This document shows positions 1 to 11,575 of a stretch of 64,000 nucleotides of DNA, in pieces. Under the pieces are notes generated by a model. The model ran no database searches, had not been told where the DNA came from, and was given only the letters and a program-made list of their open reading frames with translations. Where the stretch lies: NCBI GenBank assembly GCA_001986395.2, contig MQVO02000006.1:1-64000 (forward strand). Direction: 5' to 3'. Numbering within the stretch: position 1 is the first letter of the stretch; each line of letters begins with the position of its first letter. The translations under genes were made by a program, and so were the position numbers. The DNA comes from Irpex lacteus (taxonomy: Eukaryota; Basidiomycota; Agaricomycetes; Polyporales; Irpicaceae).

Positions 1-1165
1 ACTTCCAAGTCGCGGAAACTCACTGTGGATGTTATTATTCCTTGTTAGGGTCAACATAAGTTACATCGACAACTTCCTCCAGCTCGCCGGGCCAGACCAA
101 GCACATGTCATGTTCATCATAATCGTCGACGACCCCGCGTCTCCCAATATTTCGGAGCTACAGAAGAAATATGGCCATCGTTGGGACGTACGCATCCGGG
201 TGAACAAGAAGAACTTGGGTGCATCAGCCTCTCGAAACCGAGGCCTTCTAGAATCTGCATCCGAGTGGGTACTGTTCCTGGACGATGATGTCGTTCCCGA
301 TTGTGACATCCTCAGACAACTCGTGAACTATATCCAGTCGCAATCCTGACGCTGCAGGTCTCGTCGGTAATTCCAAATTCCTGTCGCGGATTCCATCTTC
401 ACCGCAGCGTTACATCTCGCAGGTGTCACGTATTTCTGGATATAGCCGAGAAGATTGACGTGGATGTCCCGTGGGGTGTCACTGCCAATCTCGCTGCATC
501 CCGTCGACGTCAAGACGGCGTAGTCTTCGACTTATCCTTTCCGAAGACAGGTGGCGGCGAAGATATCGACTACTGTCGGAAGAAGAGGGACTTTTCATTT
601 TCTCGTGGCGGAACTGGATTCATGGCGGCTCCCAAGGCCGTCGTTACCCACCCATACTGGAACGGAGGTAAACGTTCCTATTGGAGGTTCTACATGTGGT
701 CGAAAGGCGACGGAGCTCTCATCAAGTTGTACCCCCGCCATGTGTACCTCGATTACGCCCCGAACTCTGCTGAACTCCTAGCTTGCACTGTGTTTGTCAC
801 ATTCGTCATCACTTTGACCAGCAGCATGGCTGGCATCTCCATGACAGCCCCAGTCTACCGCGGGTTATGGTCGCTTGCGTCCGTCATACTCGCAAACGTG
901 ATCCACGATGCCTACCGACATCTCATCAGGCATCCCGAAAGATGTCAAAGCATCAAGACAACTATCCATGGGATACTTGGATCCTCGCTGTACTAGAGAG
1001 GCACGTTTGTCCGTATCGCCTCAGAGGTTGGCCGCACGGTTGGCATACTCGAGAGACACGAGCTGTCGTATATCCTACATAGGTTCGACTGGTTTGCCCG
1101 GGCACCCTAAGTTCGGAGAGGGGCCAAAGCGAGAGGAGCGCCGGAACAGCATGGAGAGATGTGGT
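1..1165 (+). pseudogene. Family 2 glycosyltransferase, decayed and cut by the window edge
   Basis: The translated pieces match fungal membrane GT2 glycosyltransferases, which transfer sugars from nucleotide sugars. Visible pieces are the nucleotide-binding start VDVIIPC at about 28-48, NLGASASRNRG, the metal-binding LFLDDDVVPD near 270-303, VPWGVTANLA, the acceptor-site GGGEDIDYC near 551-578, and hydrophobic segments near 770-900. The reading frame is not continuous. It changes near 47, 335, 396 and 438, a TAG lies at 994-996, and a TAA at 1108-1110 is followed by the expected C-terminal piece GPKREERRNSMER in another frame. No GT..AG intron explains these breaks. The start lies upstream of the window. 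The choice between a true pseudogene and local sequencing error is open; the family assignment is secure. Confidence 0.8.
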
Positions 1166-1500
1166 TTGTGTTTATTGATTTTTGCGCTTGGCTGCTTTTG
1201 TTTTGCATAAGACATGAATAGGCGTCGGGTAGCTGTATTGTGTGTTTGATCGTGACCACTTACGGAAAAATTGACTTGTTGCGTTTTTGTATGTGATTTT
1301 TTTCAATGGCTGTAGCGCGATCGAATGGCCGTCGAGTGAGTCAAGTTGCCTTTTCAAGGTCTCGCGTGCTCGCAAGAACGGGGCCGGCCGAGCGGCTAAG
1401 CAATAATTAAGGTTGAGCGCGTTCGCGTTCGCGTCGTCGCAACGTTTCCCCGCCGCCAGCAATCTTTGCCCTCGACCACCATCATCCCCCTGTCCCCGCC
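1166..1500. other. Intergenic, upstream of RAD16
   Basis: This holds the 3' side of the glycosyltransferase relic and the RAD16 leader. A pyrimidine-rich stretch (about 1440-1500) runs up to a well-placed ATG in the context GCCATGG. I see no gene and no clear TATA box. Confidence 0.5.
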
Positions 1501-4500
1501 ATGGCGCCGGTCCACCAGGCAGAGTGCCCGTCTCGCAGCATCCGTGTCGGCCACCACCACACAACTACTGCGAGGTCTCCTGTTTTCAGCACAAAGACCT
1601 CTGTTCAGTCGGAGACTCCTGAGACCTCGGACATCGACGACGACAAAGATATCTTGCCACGAAGAAGACTGCTGCCAAGCCCAGTACCATTCAGAAGGGC
1701 AAGAAACGCGCTAGAGAGTCCGACAGTGAGACAGAGGACAAAGCGCCTACTAGGATGCGGCCAGCGCGTTCAGTTTATGTGGATATCAAGACGTCTGTTC
1801 GCACTCTGAAGGTCAGTCGTATCTTTTCCATACTCAAATGACCCGCTATTTTCTGATACAATTATCATAATACATAGGGAAAGGCGCCGGTAAGGGCTTT
1901 GGAAGATGAGGAGCCTGTTGCTGACTCCGAGGATGAGCTCGAATACGACGAGCAAGCCTCCGTGGACGAGTCCTCTGCAAGTGGCTCTGAATTCGAACTC
2001 TCGGAAGAGGGGTCTGTTGCGGGAAGCCAAGATGAAGACGACATCACACCAGATGTCAAGCTACGCTCTTTCGCCCAAGCTCTTGAGGACGAAGGCATTG
2101 ATGCCGACGACGTATTGATGGATTTTGCGGTCCAGGAGTCGCTGCAGACCGCGCGAAATGATAACTCTAAAGCCAGCGGGCATTCATCCGCAGGAGCCGG
2201 TTCCTCGAGTGTGAAAAAGCCGCGAAATGCTGCTGCTGCGCTCCGTGCTGCCGCTGCTGAACGCCGCCTTTCGACTGCGAAGAAAGAGCCGGTTGTGATT
2301 TCAGATGACGAGGACTTCAAACTTCCAGAAGATGAGAACTCAGCAGAGTCTGACAACAGTGATGATTCTATAGACGAAGAGCCACTTTCCAAGAAGGCGA
2401 AGGGCAAAGCGAAGGCCGTAGTTCGACAGCAGCCTAAGGTTATGACCGTCGCTGACATCAAGAGACGAAGAGCAGAAGCTCGTCAACAGACTAAGGAACG
2501 CAAGGCAGAGGAGCGGGAGTTGCGAAAGAAGTTTGGCCGTAAGCTCACTCAGGTAACGAACCAGCAAATCCATCGCAGCATAGCACTTACACACTGTGAT
2601 AGGCTGAGAAGAATACTATTGCTCTCGAGAAGCATCATCCAGAGTTGCGGAACGTCTGGGGCAATCTTGAACGGAAAGTGTCGATTACCGTCCCCGAGAA
2701 GGCTGACCCACCTGCGGGACTGAAGGTCACGTTGCTCCCATTCCAACGAGAAAGCTTATTCTGGATGAAGAAGCAGGAACAAACGGTTTGGAGTGGCGGT
2801 ATGCTTGCGGTAAGTAACAGACAATCGACATCATGCACAATTACCTATCATTTCATTCACAGGATGAAATGGGGTAAGTAACGTGGTTTCAGAGCTTGGA
2901 ATTGTTCTCATATCGCGTAGGATGGGGAAGACCATTCAGATGATAGCTCTCTTAGTATCCGATAGAGGTGTAAAACCTAATCTCGTCATCGCGTATGTGC
3001 ACATCTTCGAGTCATATAGTCGTCACGCTTATCTTGAATCAGCCCGACGGTTGCCGTCATGCAATGGAGGAACGAAATCGAAGCTCATTCCGAAGGTCTC
3101 AACGTTCTTGTCTGGCACGGGGCGTCCCGAGAGTCCGACATTAAAGCTTTGAAGAAGTACGACGTGGTGGGTTTTTCTGTTCGCTTGACGAAGTCTGAGG
3201 TCAAAGCTGACCATCTGTTGTAGGTAATCACTACTTATGCCGTTCTCGAGAGCTGTTTCCGTAAACAACACAGCGGCTTCAAACGCAAAGGTGTCATCAT
3301 CAAGGAGAGGTCGGCGATTCATCAGATAAAATGGAATCGAGTCATCGTACGTCGAATAATCTATTGACAGCTCCGTGATACTAATCATATCTGCAGCTGG
3401 ACGAGGCTCATAATATCAAGGAGCGGTCTACGAACACTGCGAAGGCAGCTTTCGAGTTGCAGGCCAAGTATAGATGGTGTCTATCCGGCACCCCGCTGCA
3501 GAACCGAGTCGGCGAGTTGTACAGTCTAGTCCGATTCCTTGGCGGAGACCCATTCTCGTTTTACTTCTGTGAGTTGCCATCATGTTTCTTCATCCAGAAG
3601 AAAGATGCTTAATTCTCTGCATGCTGTAGGTAAGCGATGTGACTGTAAATCTTTGCACTGGAAGTTTAGCGACAAGAGAACGTGCGATGGTAAGTTATCC
3701 TCCATGTCAGTGCAACATCTGCTCACGTGGTTCCACTAGATTGTGGTCACAGTCCGATGCAGCATGTGAGCAGTTTCTTACACCAAATGTCCTGTGTACT
3801 GACGTCTTGGTAGACCTGCTTTTGGAATAACGAGATTCTTACACCGATTCAGAAGCACGGTATGATGGGCCCGGGCGAAATTGCGTTTAAGAAACTTCGT
3901 ATACTCCTTGATCGCATGATGTTGCGTCGTACAAAGGTAGGACTTACCCAGTTACCCATATGTGATTACTCATCCATATATTCGTAGCTTGAGCGCGCGG
4001 ATGATCTCGGTCTCCCTCCTCGTACTGTGATCATTCGCAGGGATTATTTCAGTCCGGAGGAGAAGGAGCTATATCTGTCACTGTTCTCCGATGCGAAGAG
4101 ACAGTTCAGTACTTTTGTGGACGCGGGGACGGTTTTGAACAGTCAGTATCTCCTAGCATGCCGTCCTCGCTGCCTCTGACTATCTAACCGTTTGTAGACT
4201 ACTCGAACATCTTCAGCTTGTACGTAGCACTACCGATACAAAACCACATGCTAACTTACGTGATATAGGCTCACTCGTATGCGTCAGATGGCGTGCCATC
4301 CTGATCTCGTCTTACGTAGCAAGGCAAATGCTGGCACCTTTTTGAACGAAGATCTTGGAGAGGCGACCGTTTGCAGGTTGTGCAATGACATCGCAGAAGA
4401 TGCTATACAAGCCAAATGTAGGCATATATTTGATCGTGAATGTATCAAGCAGTACCTCAATACCGCGATTGAGCAAACGGTGCGTCTAACGTCAATTTCA

Positions 4501-5559
4501 TCTTCTTTGTATTCACACCCTTTCTACTTCAGCCCGCTTGTCCCGTCTGCCACGTCCCATTGACGATTGACCTCGAAGCTCCCGCCCTCGAGCTCGAAGA
4601 GAACGTTAAGGTTCGCCAGGGCATTCTCGGACGACTGGATTTGAGCAAGTGGCGCTCGTCGTCTAAGATCGAGGCTCTCGTCGAGGAGCTGAGTAACCTA
4701 CGAAGACAGGACTCGACCACCAAGAGCATCGTCTTTAGTCAATTCGTCAACTTCCTTGACCTTATTGCCTACCGTCTCCAGAAGGCTGGGTTCACGGTTT
4801 GTCGTCTTGAGGGTACTATGTCACCGCAGGCTCGTGATGCTACTATCAAGTATTTTAGTAAGTGCTTGTCCTGTTTGTGTGTGTTTGCAATCGGCTTACG
4901 GGGTGTTGGTACAGTGAACAACGTACATGTCACGGTGTTCCTGGTCAGCTTGAAGGCTGGAGGTGTCGCGTTGAACTTGACAGAAGCTAACCGTGTCTAC
5001 CTCATGGACAGCTGGTGGAATCCTGCCGTACGTACCGGCGCCTGTGCATGCCGTACCTGCATTCTGACTGACGAACATTCACTCAGGTTGAATATCGTAT
5101 GTGTCTCAAGAGTTGTTACTGATTGCGTACTGAATATTATGCAGAGGCCATGGACCGAATTCATCGTCTTGGACAGCACCGTCCCGTCGAAGCCATCAAG
5201 CTTGTGGTCGAAGACAGTATTGAAAGTCGCATTGTCCAGGTATGCAGCAAAACCAGGTCTACTGCGCTTCAGCTCATCCTTTGAATAGTTGCAAGAGAAG
5301 AAGAAAGCCATGGTCGATGCCACGCTTTCTACCGATGATTCCGTACGTGCAACTGATGCTCCTGTACCATGCCTCTGACTTACGCCTATGCAGGCAATGG
5401 GTCGTTTGACTCCCGAAGATGTAAGTGGTGTAACCTCGCGTCTATGGCGCATGCTGACCGTTGCACCTTCACCTTTACAGCTTAGCTTTTTGTTCAGAGT
5501 AAGTCCCCTCTTGCTGTTTTTGTTCCACGCGTGCTAATAATATACTACCACAGCTCTAG
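1501..5559 (+). CDS. RAD16: DNA repair protein RAD16, SNF2 ATPase with RING finger
   Basis: A SWI2/SNF2 ATPase of the Rad16 group, which works with Rad7 in global-genome nucleotide excision repair of non-transcribed DNA. An acidic, lysine-rich N-terminal region is followed by motif I (DEMGMGKT), the DEAH box (LDEAHN), and SGTPLQNR. Next comes the Rad16-specific cysteine insertion ([21 protein letters not shown]), a C3HC4 RING starting CRLCND near 4370, and the helicase C-terminal domain ending with [11 protein letters not shown]. Roughly 930-960 residues with at least fourteen short introns. Two exons are only 11 nt (2863-2873) and 10 nt (5087-5096). The C terminus LSFLFRL ends at 5559 after a last intron. 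The N-terminal stretch 1501-1812 reads well only if the frame changes about three times without introns, so the first 100 residues are uncertain. The ATPase core is intact. Confidence 0.9.
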
Positions 5560-6045
5560 ATTATATTATTGCCGCCATATCTCAAGCGTGGTGTTACCCA
5601 AACAACGTATTCCCTGGCTTCGATTGCAAGCACGTCCTGTGACCCGAAGCTCTATACCTTTTACACTCCCTGTCTTATTGCTTAGCTTATAGTCTCCGCT
5701 GTTTCCCTGTGTATATATGTGCTGTATATTTCACTATAGAATTCTGTGCTTGTTCGTTTGCGCTCCTCGAACTTGAAGCTTCCCGGTTTTTACGGAGGAT
5801 CCGGCAGAGATATCGAGTGACAAACAAAACCAAATACCCCGGACGGTGAAGCGCATGTGAAAACCGATCAGTGACGCTGCCGTGGGCGCCTCTCCGTAAA
5901 GCAGGCGTTCACATTGGATTCTCAGGAAATGCAGCGGAGGTCTCCCCAAGTCACCCGACAGCCGAGTCGACTCCGTCTATCCTGAACACATAGTTAACCG
6001 GTTTGACCTACGACCACCATCTCCCAGCAAGACGCAGCTACCGGA
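5560..6045. other. Intergenic between RAD16 and the acyl-CoA dehydrogenase gene
   Basis: This carries the RAD16 3' end (AT-rich, about 5560-5740) and the promoter and leader of the next gene. I see no ORF with codon bias and no clear TATA box. Confidence 0.4.
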
Positions 6046-8236
6046 ATGGCAAAGGCTTTGAAGACATTCACGGTTGACGAGGTAGCAAAGGTTCGTATCA
6101 ATAATAGTGGGTTAGTACATGCGAGGTATTAACGTCGGCGCACTACAGCACAACAAGGATGGTGACTTGGTAAGACCCATCACTTGCTTCATGTACCGGT
6201 CCTGCTGAACAGCGCGTGTTAGTGGGTGACCATCGACTCGAAAGTGTTTGACCTCTCCCGGTTCGCTGGACTTCACCCCGGAGGTTCGGGAGTTCTATTA
6301 ATGCCCTCAATAGGTACATTCTTCATTTACTCGTCATTCATATCCCGTAACGCTGACTATGATACGTCTTTATAGCCGGCAAGGACGCGACCCAGGCATT
6401 CTTTGGTCTTCATCGACATGAAGTGCTTCTCCGCCCTCAATACACCCGGTTGCAGATCGGCGTCATAGAAGGAGAGGAAGAGGTTATCAAACCACTCGCT
6501 GCAGATGAAGTGTCCAAAGTCCCATACGCCGAATCCATGTGGCTGTCAAGCGGATATCACAGCCCATATTTTACTGACAGTCACCGAAAGTTCCAAAAGG
6601 CTGTGCGCAAGTTCGTATCGGAGGTTGTTGCACCAGAAGCAGTCAAATGCGAGGAGAACGGCAAGAAGATATCTCAAGAGGTCGTCGACAGACTTTGGTT
6701 AGTGGCTGGTATTGTCTCGCATTTTTGGTCCTGACTGTCCGAAGTGAGAAGAATATCCTTGCAATGCGGCTCGGCAAGGGAAAGCACCTTAAAGGACGCA
6801 CCCTGATGGATGGTCTCATAACTCCAGAAGAATTCGATCATTTTCACGAGGTACGCAACTCATTTGTATCGAGAAACTTGAAATATGCTTACAATTCAGC
6901 AATAGCTCATCATCAACTTCGAGCTGGCAAGACTCGGTACAAGAGGATTCGTCGACGGATTGCTTGCAGGAGGCGTCATTGCCATTCCTCCTATTTTGAA
7001 CTTCGGTTCTCCTGACGTGCAGACCAAGTTTGTTCCAGAGCTCCTCTCGGGGAAGAAATATGCCTGCCTGGCCATCACTGGTAGGAATCCACGATGATTA
7101 CATGTCTGCGCTTATCCAAACACTGTCACACAGAGGCATTTGCTGGAAGCGATGTTAGTAGCATTCAGACCACCGCTGAACGTGATGGCGACAAATGGGT
7201 CATCAACGGCACGAAGAAGTAAGCTCTCTAGCTCGGTATAAGCAGTCACATGTTGATTCATGTTTATCGTTCTCAGGTGGATCACGAACGGAACCTTCGC
7301 CGACTACTTTACCGTTGGATGCAGAACTGGCGTGAGTCCCTTTTTGTCTCCAAGATCTCTCTGGTCATGACACTCGCTTCGTTAGTCTGGTTTCACTGTC
7401 ATTCTGGTACCACGCTCCGATAACGTCGAGACGAAAGCCATCAAGACTGCCTACTCGTCAACAGCTGGTACCGCCTACGTCACTTTCGACAATGTGCGCG
7501 TACCTGTCTCGTATACTCTTGGTCAGGTCAACGCCGGCATGAAAGTCATCCTGAGCAACTTCAACCACGAGCGATGGATGATGTGCTGCACCTCGTTGAG
7601 TGCTCAAAGGAAGATCGTCGAAGAGTGCATGAAATGGGCGAACCAGCGAATAGTGTTTGGCAAGCCATTGAATGCGCAGGCCGTTATCCGTTCAAAGTTA
7701 GCGAACATGATCGCAAGGGTTGAGGCTGCGCAGAATTGGCTGGAGAACGTCACATATCAAATGAACAGTGTACGTCGATTTCAATCGAAAACGTGCATCC
7801 ATTCTCATGGACGATTTCATGTAGATGAACTATAGCGAACAGTCCGATAAGCTTGCGGGCCCGATTGGTCTACTAAAGCAGTGCGTGTTATCATAACAGC
7901 TTTCAGATTGCTTCTGTATTCACTCGCATCACGTCATGATAGGTTCATAACCCGCACTGGACGGGAGACAGCTGAAGATGCTACCCAAATCTTTGGCGGG
8001 CGTGGGGTTACACAGACAGGAATGGGCAAGCTCGTGGAAAACGTGAGTGCTAGTGACATATGTTTCCTTGTGAGGCGGCAATCTGATATATTAACAAAAC
8101 CCACTTCCTTCGCATACACCTGTAGTACCATCGCACATCTCCATACGATGCCATTCTTGGGGGTGCAGAAGACGTGTTGGGAGACCTGGGTGTGCGACAG
8201 GCAATGAAGAAGATGCCGAAGAATGCCCGCTTGTGA
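6046..8236 (+). CDS. Cytochrome b5 / acyl-CoA dehydrogenase fusion protein
   Basis: A flavoenzyme of the acyl-CoA dehydrogenase superfamily with an N-terminal cytochrome b5 haem domain, an arrangement common in fungi. The b5 part starts [18 protein letters not shown] and carries the haem ligand site [10 protein letters not shown] with the second histidine in FFGLHRHE. The dehydrogenase part shows the N-terminal helical domain (from about 6530), the middle domain [14 protein letters not shown]...KKWITNG, and the C-terminal helical domain with [25 protein letters not shown] and the flavin-contact end [12 protein letters not shown]. About 10 introns; the joined frame is open from the ATG at 6046 to the TGA at 8234-8236 (last residues KKMPKNARL). 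No mitochondrial presequence or clear peroxisomal SKL end is seen, so location is uncertain. The substrate cannot be read from the sequence; short or branched acyl-CoA is a guess. Confidence 0.88.
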
Positions 8237-8636
8237 GAGGACTCTGGACATTGCAGGGACGAGTCTTCTATACTTCTTGTCATGTGTTATCGTCGGCGTG
8301 TATCTTGTATATTGAAGTCCGCTATTTTTTGCTGTTTCGTTCTGGTCTGCAACGTTAACCTAAAGTTTGAACGTACGGGCGTTTACGTATGTATCTTCGG
8401 TCCTTAGTTGAAAGCGCGATCATCATGGTCTCTGGCTGCTTTAGTCGGAACCACAACGAAGGTAACATCGAGGTGCGCAGCCACATACAATCAAATTGCA
8501 CCTCCCAGTTGATAGCATGCATCAATTTCAGTTGTATTGCTGTGACTCTCGCATTGACAGAATCCTGATACTAACCCCAACGTGTAGCGATTTTAGTCTG
8601 CGATTAACTCTTAAGATAATCTTAGGAAGGTTTGAT
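8237..8636. other. Intergenic upstream of TAD2
   Basis: Contains the 3' end of the dehydrogenase gene and the TAD2 promoter. No additional gene or RNA structure is visible. Confidence 0.4.
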
Positions 8637-9574
8637 ATGAGCAGTGCAAGTGGAACCACACCGCCAGAATCCAAGCCAACCATAGAGGAAAATGAAGTGC
8701 ACATGCGGTGGATGCGTCTTGCCATGGAGATGGTTAGTCCGCTTTCTTCTCGATTATACTAGACATTTTCTCTTCTCAACGCCTAGGCGTTCGAATCGTC
8801 ATAACATGTACCATGCTGACACTGACTTGTATTAGGCAGAAGAGGCACTAACAGCAGGAGAGGTTCCTGTCGGATGTGTCTTCGTGCGAGACGGACGAGT
8901 TATTGCCAGAGCCCGCAACCGAACCAATGAACTTCGCAATGTCAGTCCTCGAGAACCACTCTTTGCGTCTTGCTAGGGTACATGAACACGTTATTGACCA
9001 ACTCTGTATCTATCCATAGGCAACACGTCATGCTGAGCTAGAAGCCATCGATGAGATCTTCGCCTCGAAAGAGCTCACGCCGGAGATGCGCCCATACCCG
9101 CTCGATGAGACCACGCTCTATGTGACCGTCGAGCCATGCATTATGTGTGCGTCCGCGCTCCGACAACTGGGGATCAAAGAAGTATTCTATGGGTGCGGTA
9201 ACGATCGGTTTGGAGGGTGCGGTAGTGTGTCGGGGGTAAACAGCACGTAAGTCAGCACGAGGCAGACCAGGCGAGGTTTGGGTATGAATTGGAGAGCTGA
9301 CCCTACCCTTCTTGCGTTGTGTCTAGGCTCATTCACCCCAAGCATCCACCATACAAGGCATGGAGTGGCTATGCGAGGGAGGACGCCATCATGGTTTTGC
9401 GCAGGTTCTATATCACAGAGAATGTAAACGGTACGCAAGCGATGCCGCTCTTGAGCCCAATATTGGTATATCTGACAACCGGGACCTACCTCAGCCCCTG
9501 TGCCGAAGTCGAAGGCGAACAGGGTTTTGAAGACGGAGATTCTGCCGAGTTTAAAATCTTCCGTGGCTAGCTGA
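8637..9574 (+). CDS. TAD2: tRNA-specific adenosine deaminase catalytic subunit TAD2
   Basis: Catalytic subunit of the Tad2/Tad3 heterodimer that converts adenosine 34 to inosine in the anticodon of several tRNAs. The protein is a single CDA-fold deaminase domain. [21 protein letters not shown] leads to the zinc-binding and proton-relay motif HAELEA, then the second zinc motif [12 protein letters not shown], and [13 protein letters not shown]. Four introns. The last (donor after ENVN, acceptor CTCAG at about 9496) shifts the reading frame so that the true C terminus is [19 protein letters not shown]..., ending at 9574, a typical Tad2 tail. The ATG at 8637 gives a short 20-residue leader before the domain. 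About 210 residues, the usual size for the family. It also ties in with the A34 tRNA pool that fungi use for Ala, Ser, Thr, Val, Leu, Ile, Pro and Arg. Confidence 0.92.
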
Positions 9575-9762
9575 ACCATGTTTAGCAACCCACAAACATT
9601 GACATGACTGGCGTACGAGGTGAGTGGTGCGCGCGTATATTATCATGGAGGATGCCAGTGTACAGTGCAATTACAGATGAAGAATGTGAGATATGATAAG
9701 TCTAGGATGCATATCAAGTGCAAGTGTCGAGCCAAGCGTGCAATGTCGCCAGCCAGAGTCCG

Positions 9763-11082
9763 TTAACGCTCATCTCGACGAATAGCGGCCGTACGGAGGA
9801 GCCAAGCAAGATTTTCGTAAACAACAAATGTTACGCATGTTCCGGGGAGGACGCGGACAAGATTAGTGCCTAGTCCGCGATAGAAGCCACGGGTACCTTC
9901 CTCCGCCCAAGTGCGTTTTATGCACGCTGGAATGGTAGGGTACAGGTGTGTGGTGGCGTTGTTCTTTGGGAAGACGACACATAGCGATACAGAAGATCAG
10001 ATTATCGTATAGATGGTGGTCAGGAATCGACGTACCTGTATTCTAGACCGAACGACCTGATACGGGTAGGTCATCGATAGAGCAAAGAGTTTACTTGCGC
10101 CGGACATGAGAGTGTATGAGGTATTTGACTGGACAGAAACGTTAGACGGCTTAAAGATAGCTCAAGGCTGCAGGACACGAACCAGTTTATCGTCTGCGGG
10201 CGTCCATTCTTTACCCTCACTGGCAAACCGTCGTCGTTTACGTTGGAAACCCCATTGCTTCATCTCTTCATAAGCCATGAATTGAATTGCACCGTTGCTC
10301 ACGCCGAAAAGGGCCAGAGTGGTCCCGCGGTACAGCCCCTTGATACCCTCCGACCGGTATATACTCGAGAATCCATCTGTGAAGAGGCAGTGTTTAGAAA
10401 GTTTATTTACGTATGAAAACGTGCTGAAGATGCACGCACGCCACAGACTCCGATATGCCGTGGGATCCTCCGGCCGGGTGGTGAACATTCTAACTTTCAC
10501 GACCCATATTGGGTTCGTCATTATGGCGGTCACAGCACCTAAACCAGGGTGTTAGACGGTATAGAAGCCGTAGAATACGAGGGGTTGCGAACTCGCTTCT
10601 GCAGAATACAGCAGGTACTGGCCCGCGGATATTTGGGAGGAATCACGACCGGCTGCTCGTGCCTTGAGCATGTTGTAGCTAATATGACCGGCGTGAGCCA
10701 CGAGCATGTGCAAGAGAACAAGATTTACTCACAAGAGAAAGTATAGCCCCCAACTACTTGCATTCCCGGCGATATTAGGGCCGACCCCTCTATAAAGACC
10801 TCTCCACCCTTGGGTGTCTTTGATATCTTTCAGCGAGTTCCATATCGCAGTACCGACACCCCCAGTGGGATTCTTATTTGCAACCTGAAACTTGACCTTG
10901 AGAAGGTCCAGGGGATGCATACACAGCACGGCTACAACGCCGGCACCCAAACCTGCAAATGCATGGTCCTAATGACCTGTATTAGCGAAAGCCGTGCGAT
11001 ATGTGAGGGGTAATTATATGTGCTCACGAACGCGCCGTTTGAGAAGAAACTTGGTGGCTTTCCGCCAGGCTTATCCCCCATG
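9763..11082 (-). CDS. FLX1: Mitochondrial carrier, FAD transporter FLX1 type
   Basis: A six-helix inner-membrane carrier made of three repeats. The repeat signatures read MHPLDLLKVKF in repeat 1, TNPIWVVKVRM in repeat 2 and TYPYQVVRSRI in repeat 3. The tryptophan and glutamine at the contact positions in repeats 2 and 3 mark the FAD/folate/pyrimidine branch rather than ADP/ATP or phosphate carriers. Also visible are GLYRGVGPNIAGNASSWGLYF, QFMAYEEMKQWGF and a C-terminal GFYRGLGTNLVRVLPGTCVTFVVYE. The ATG at 11082 gives MGDKPGGKPPSFFSNG. Several introns interrupt the gene, and the stop is TAA at 9763-9765. It is divergent from the prolyl oligopeptidase gene and convergent with TAD2 (gap of about 190 bases). 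Substrate assignment as FAD is from the signature residues; folate is the alternative. Confidence 0.82.
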
Positions 11083-11204
11083 AACCGAACGTTGTTGACG
11101 TGGTAGCCGTCGTGGTGGTCGTCGCAGACAGCGCGCAAACTCGGTCGACCGATTTCGACTTGCAGCCGCCAACTTTCTACGTGACTCGTCAGCTCTGACG
11201 ATTG

Positions 11205-11290
11205 TGTGACACCCTTGTGACAATTGTGACACTGCGAATGGGGACCGCCGGCCTGGCCGAATGTGACATGGGAGAGACTGCCAGTGTCAC
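11205..11290. promoter_or_regulatory. Cluster of TGTGACA motifs in a divergent promoter
   Basis: Perfect TGTGACA occurs at 11205-11211, 11216-11222, 11225-11231 and 11262-11268, and an inverted GTGTCAC lies at 11284-11290. The cluster lies between the divergent FAD carrier (start 11082) and prolyl oligopeptidase genes. Four copies in 64 bases is far above chance for a 7-mer. The binding factor is unknown to me. Confidence 0.5.
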
Positions 11291-11440
11291 CCCGAGCTGA
11301 GACAAGATAACTTGTGCAAGAGAAGGACGGATGAAGTCTGCAGCTGACTTAATTGGAAACAGCTCCTGAAAATCTAGCCCTCGATTGCGCGGGGCTCTCG
11401 GGAATACCCCAGATCTTATCCTACGAATTTAATCGACACG

Positions 11441-11450
11441 TATATATAAG
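11441..11450 (+). promoter_or_regulatory. TATA box of the prolyl oligopeptidase gene
   Basis: TATATATAAG sits 24 bases before an ATG at 11465 and 135 bases before the ATG at 11576. With a start site about 30 bases downstream of the TATA box, the ATG at 11465 would be at or before the mRNA start, which favours 11576 as the translation start. Confidence 0.65.
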
Positions 11451-11575
11451 CCCTCCCCTCCGCGATGCGTCTCCTCCTCCCCCGACTTTCTACGCCACCG
11501 CGTAGTTATCTCCCATCTAAACTCAACGTTCTAACTCGTTCTCGCACCAGCTACCACTGTCACAGATTTCTTGCA

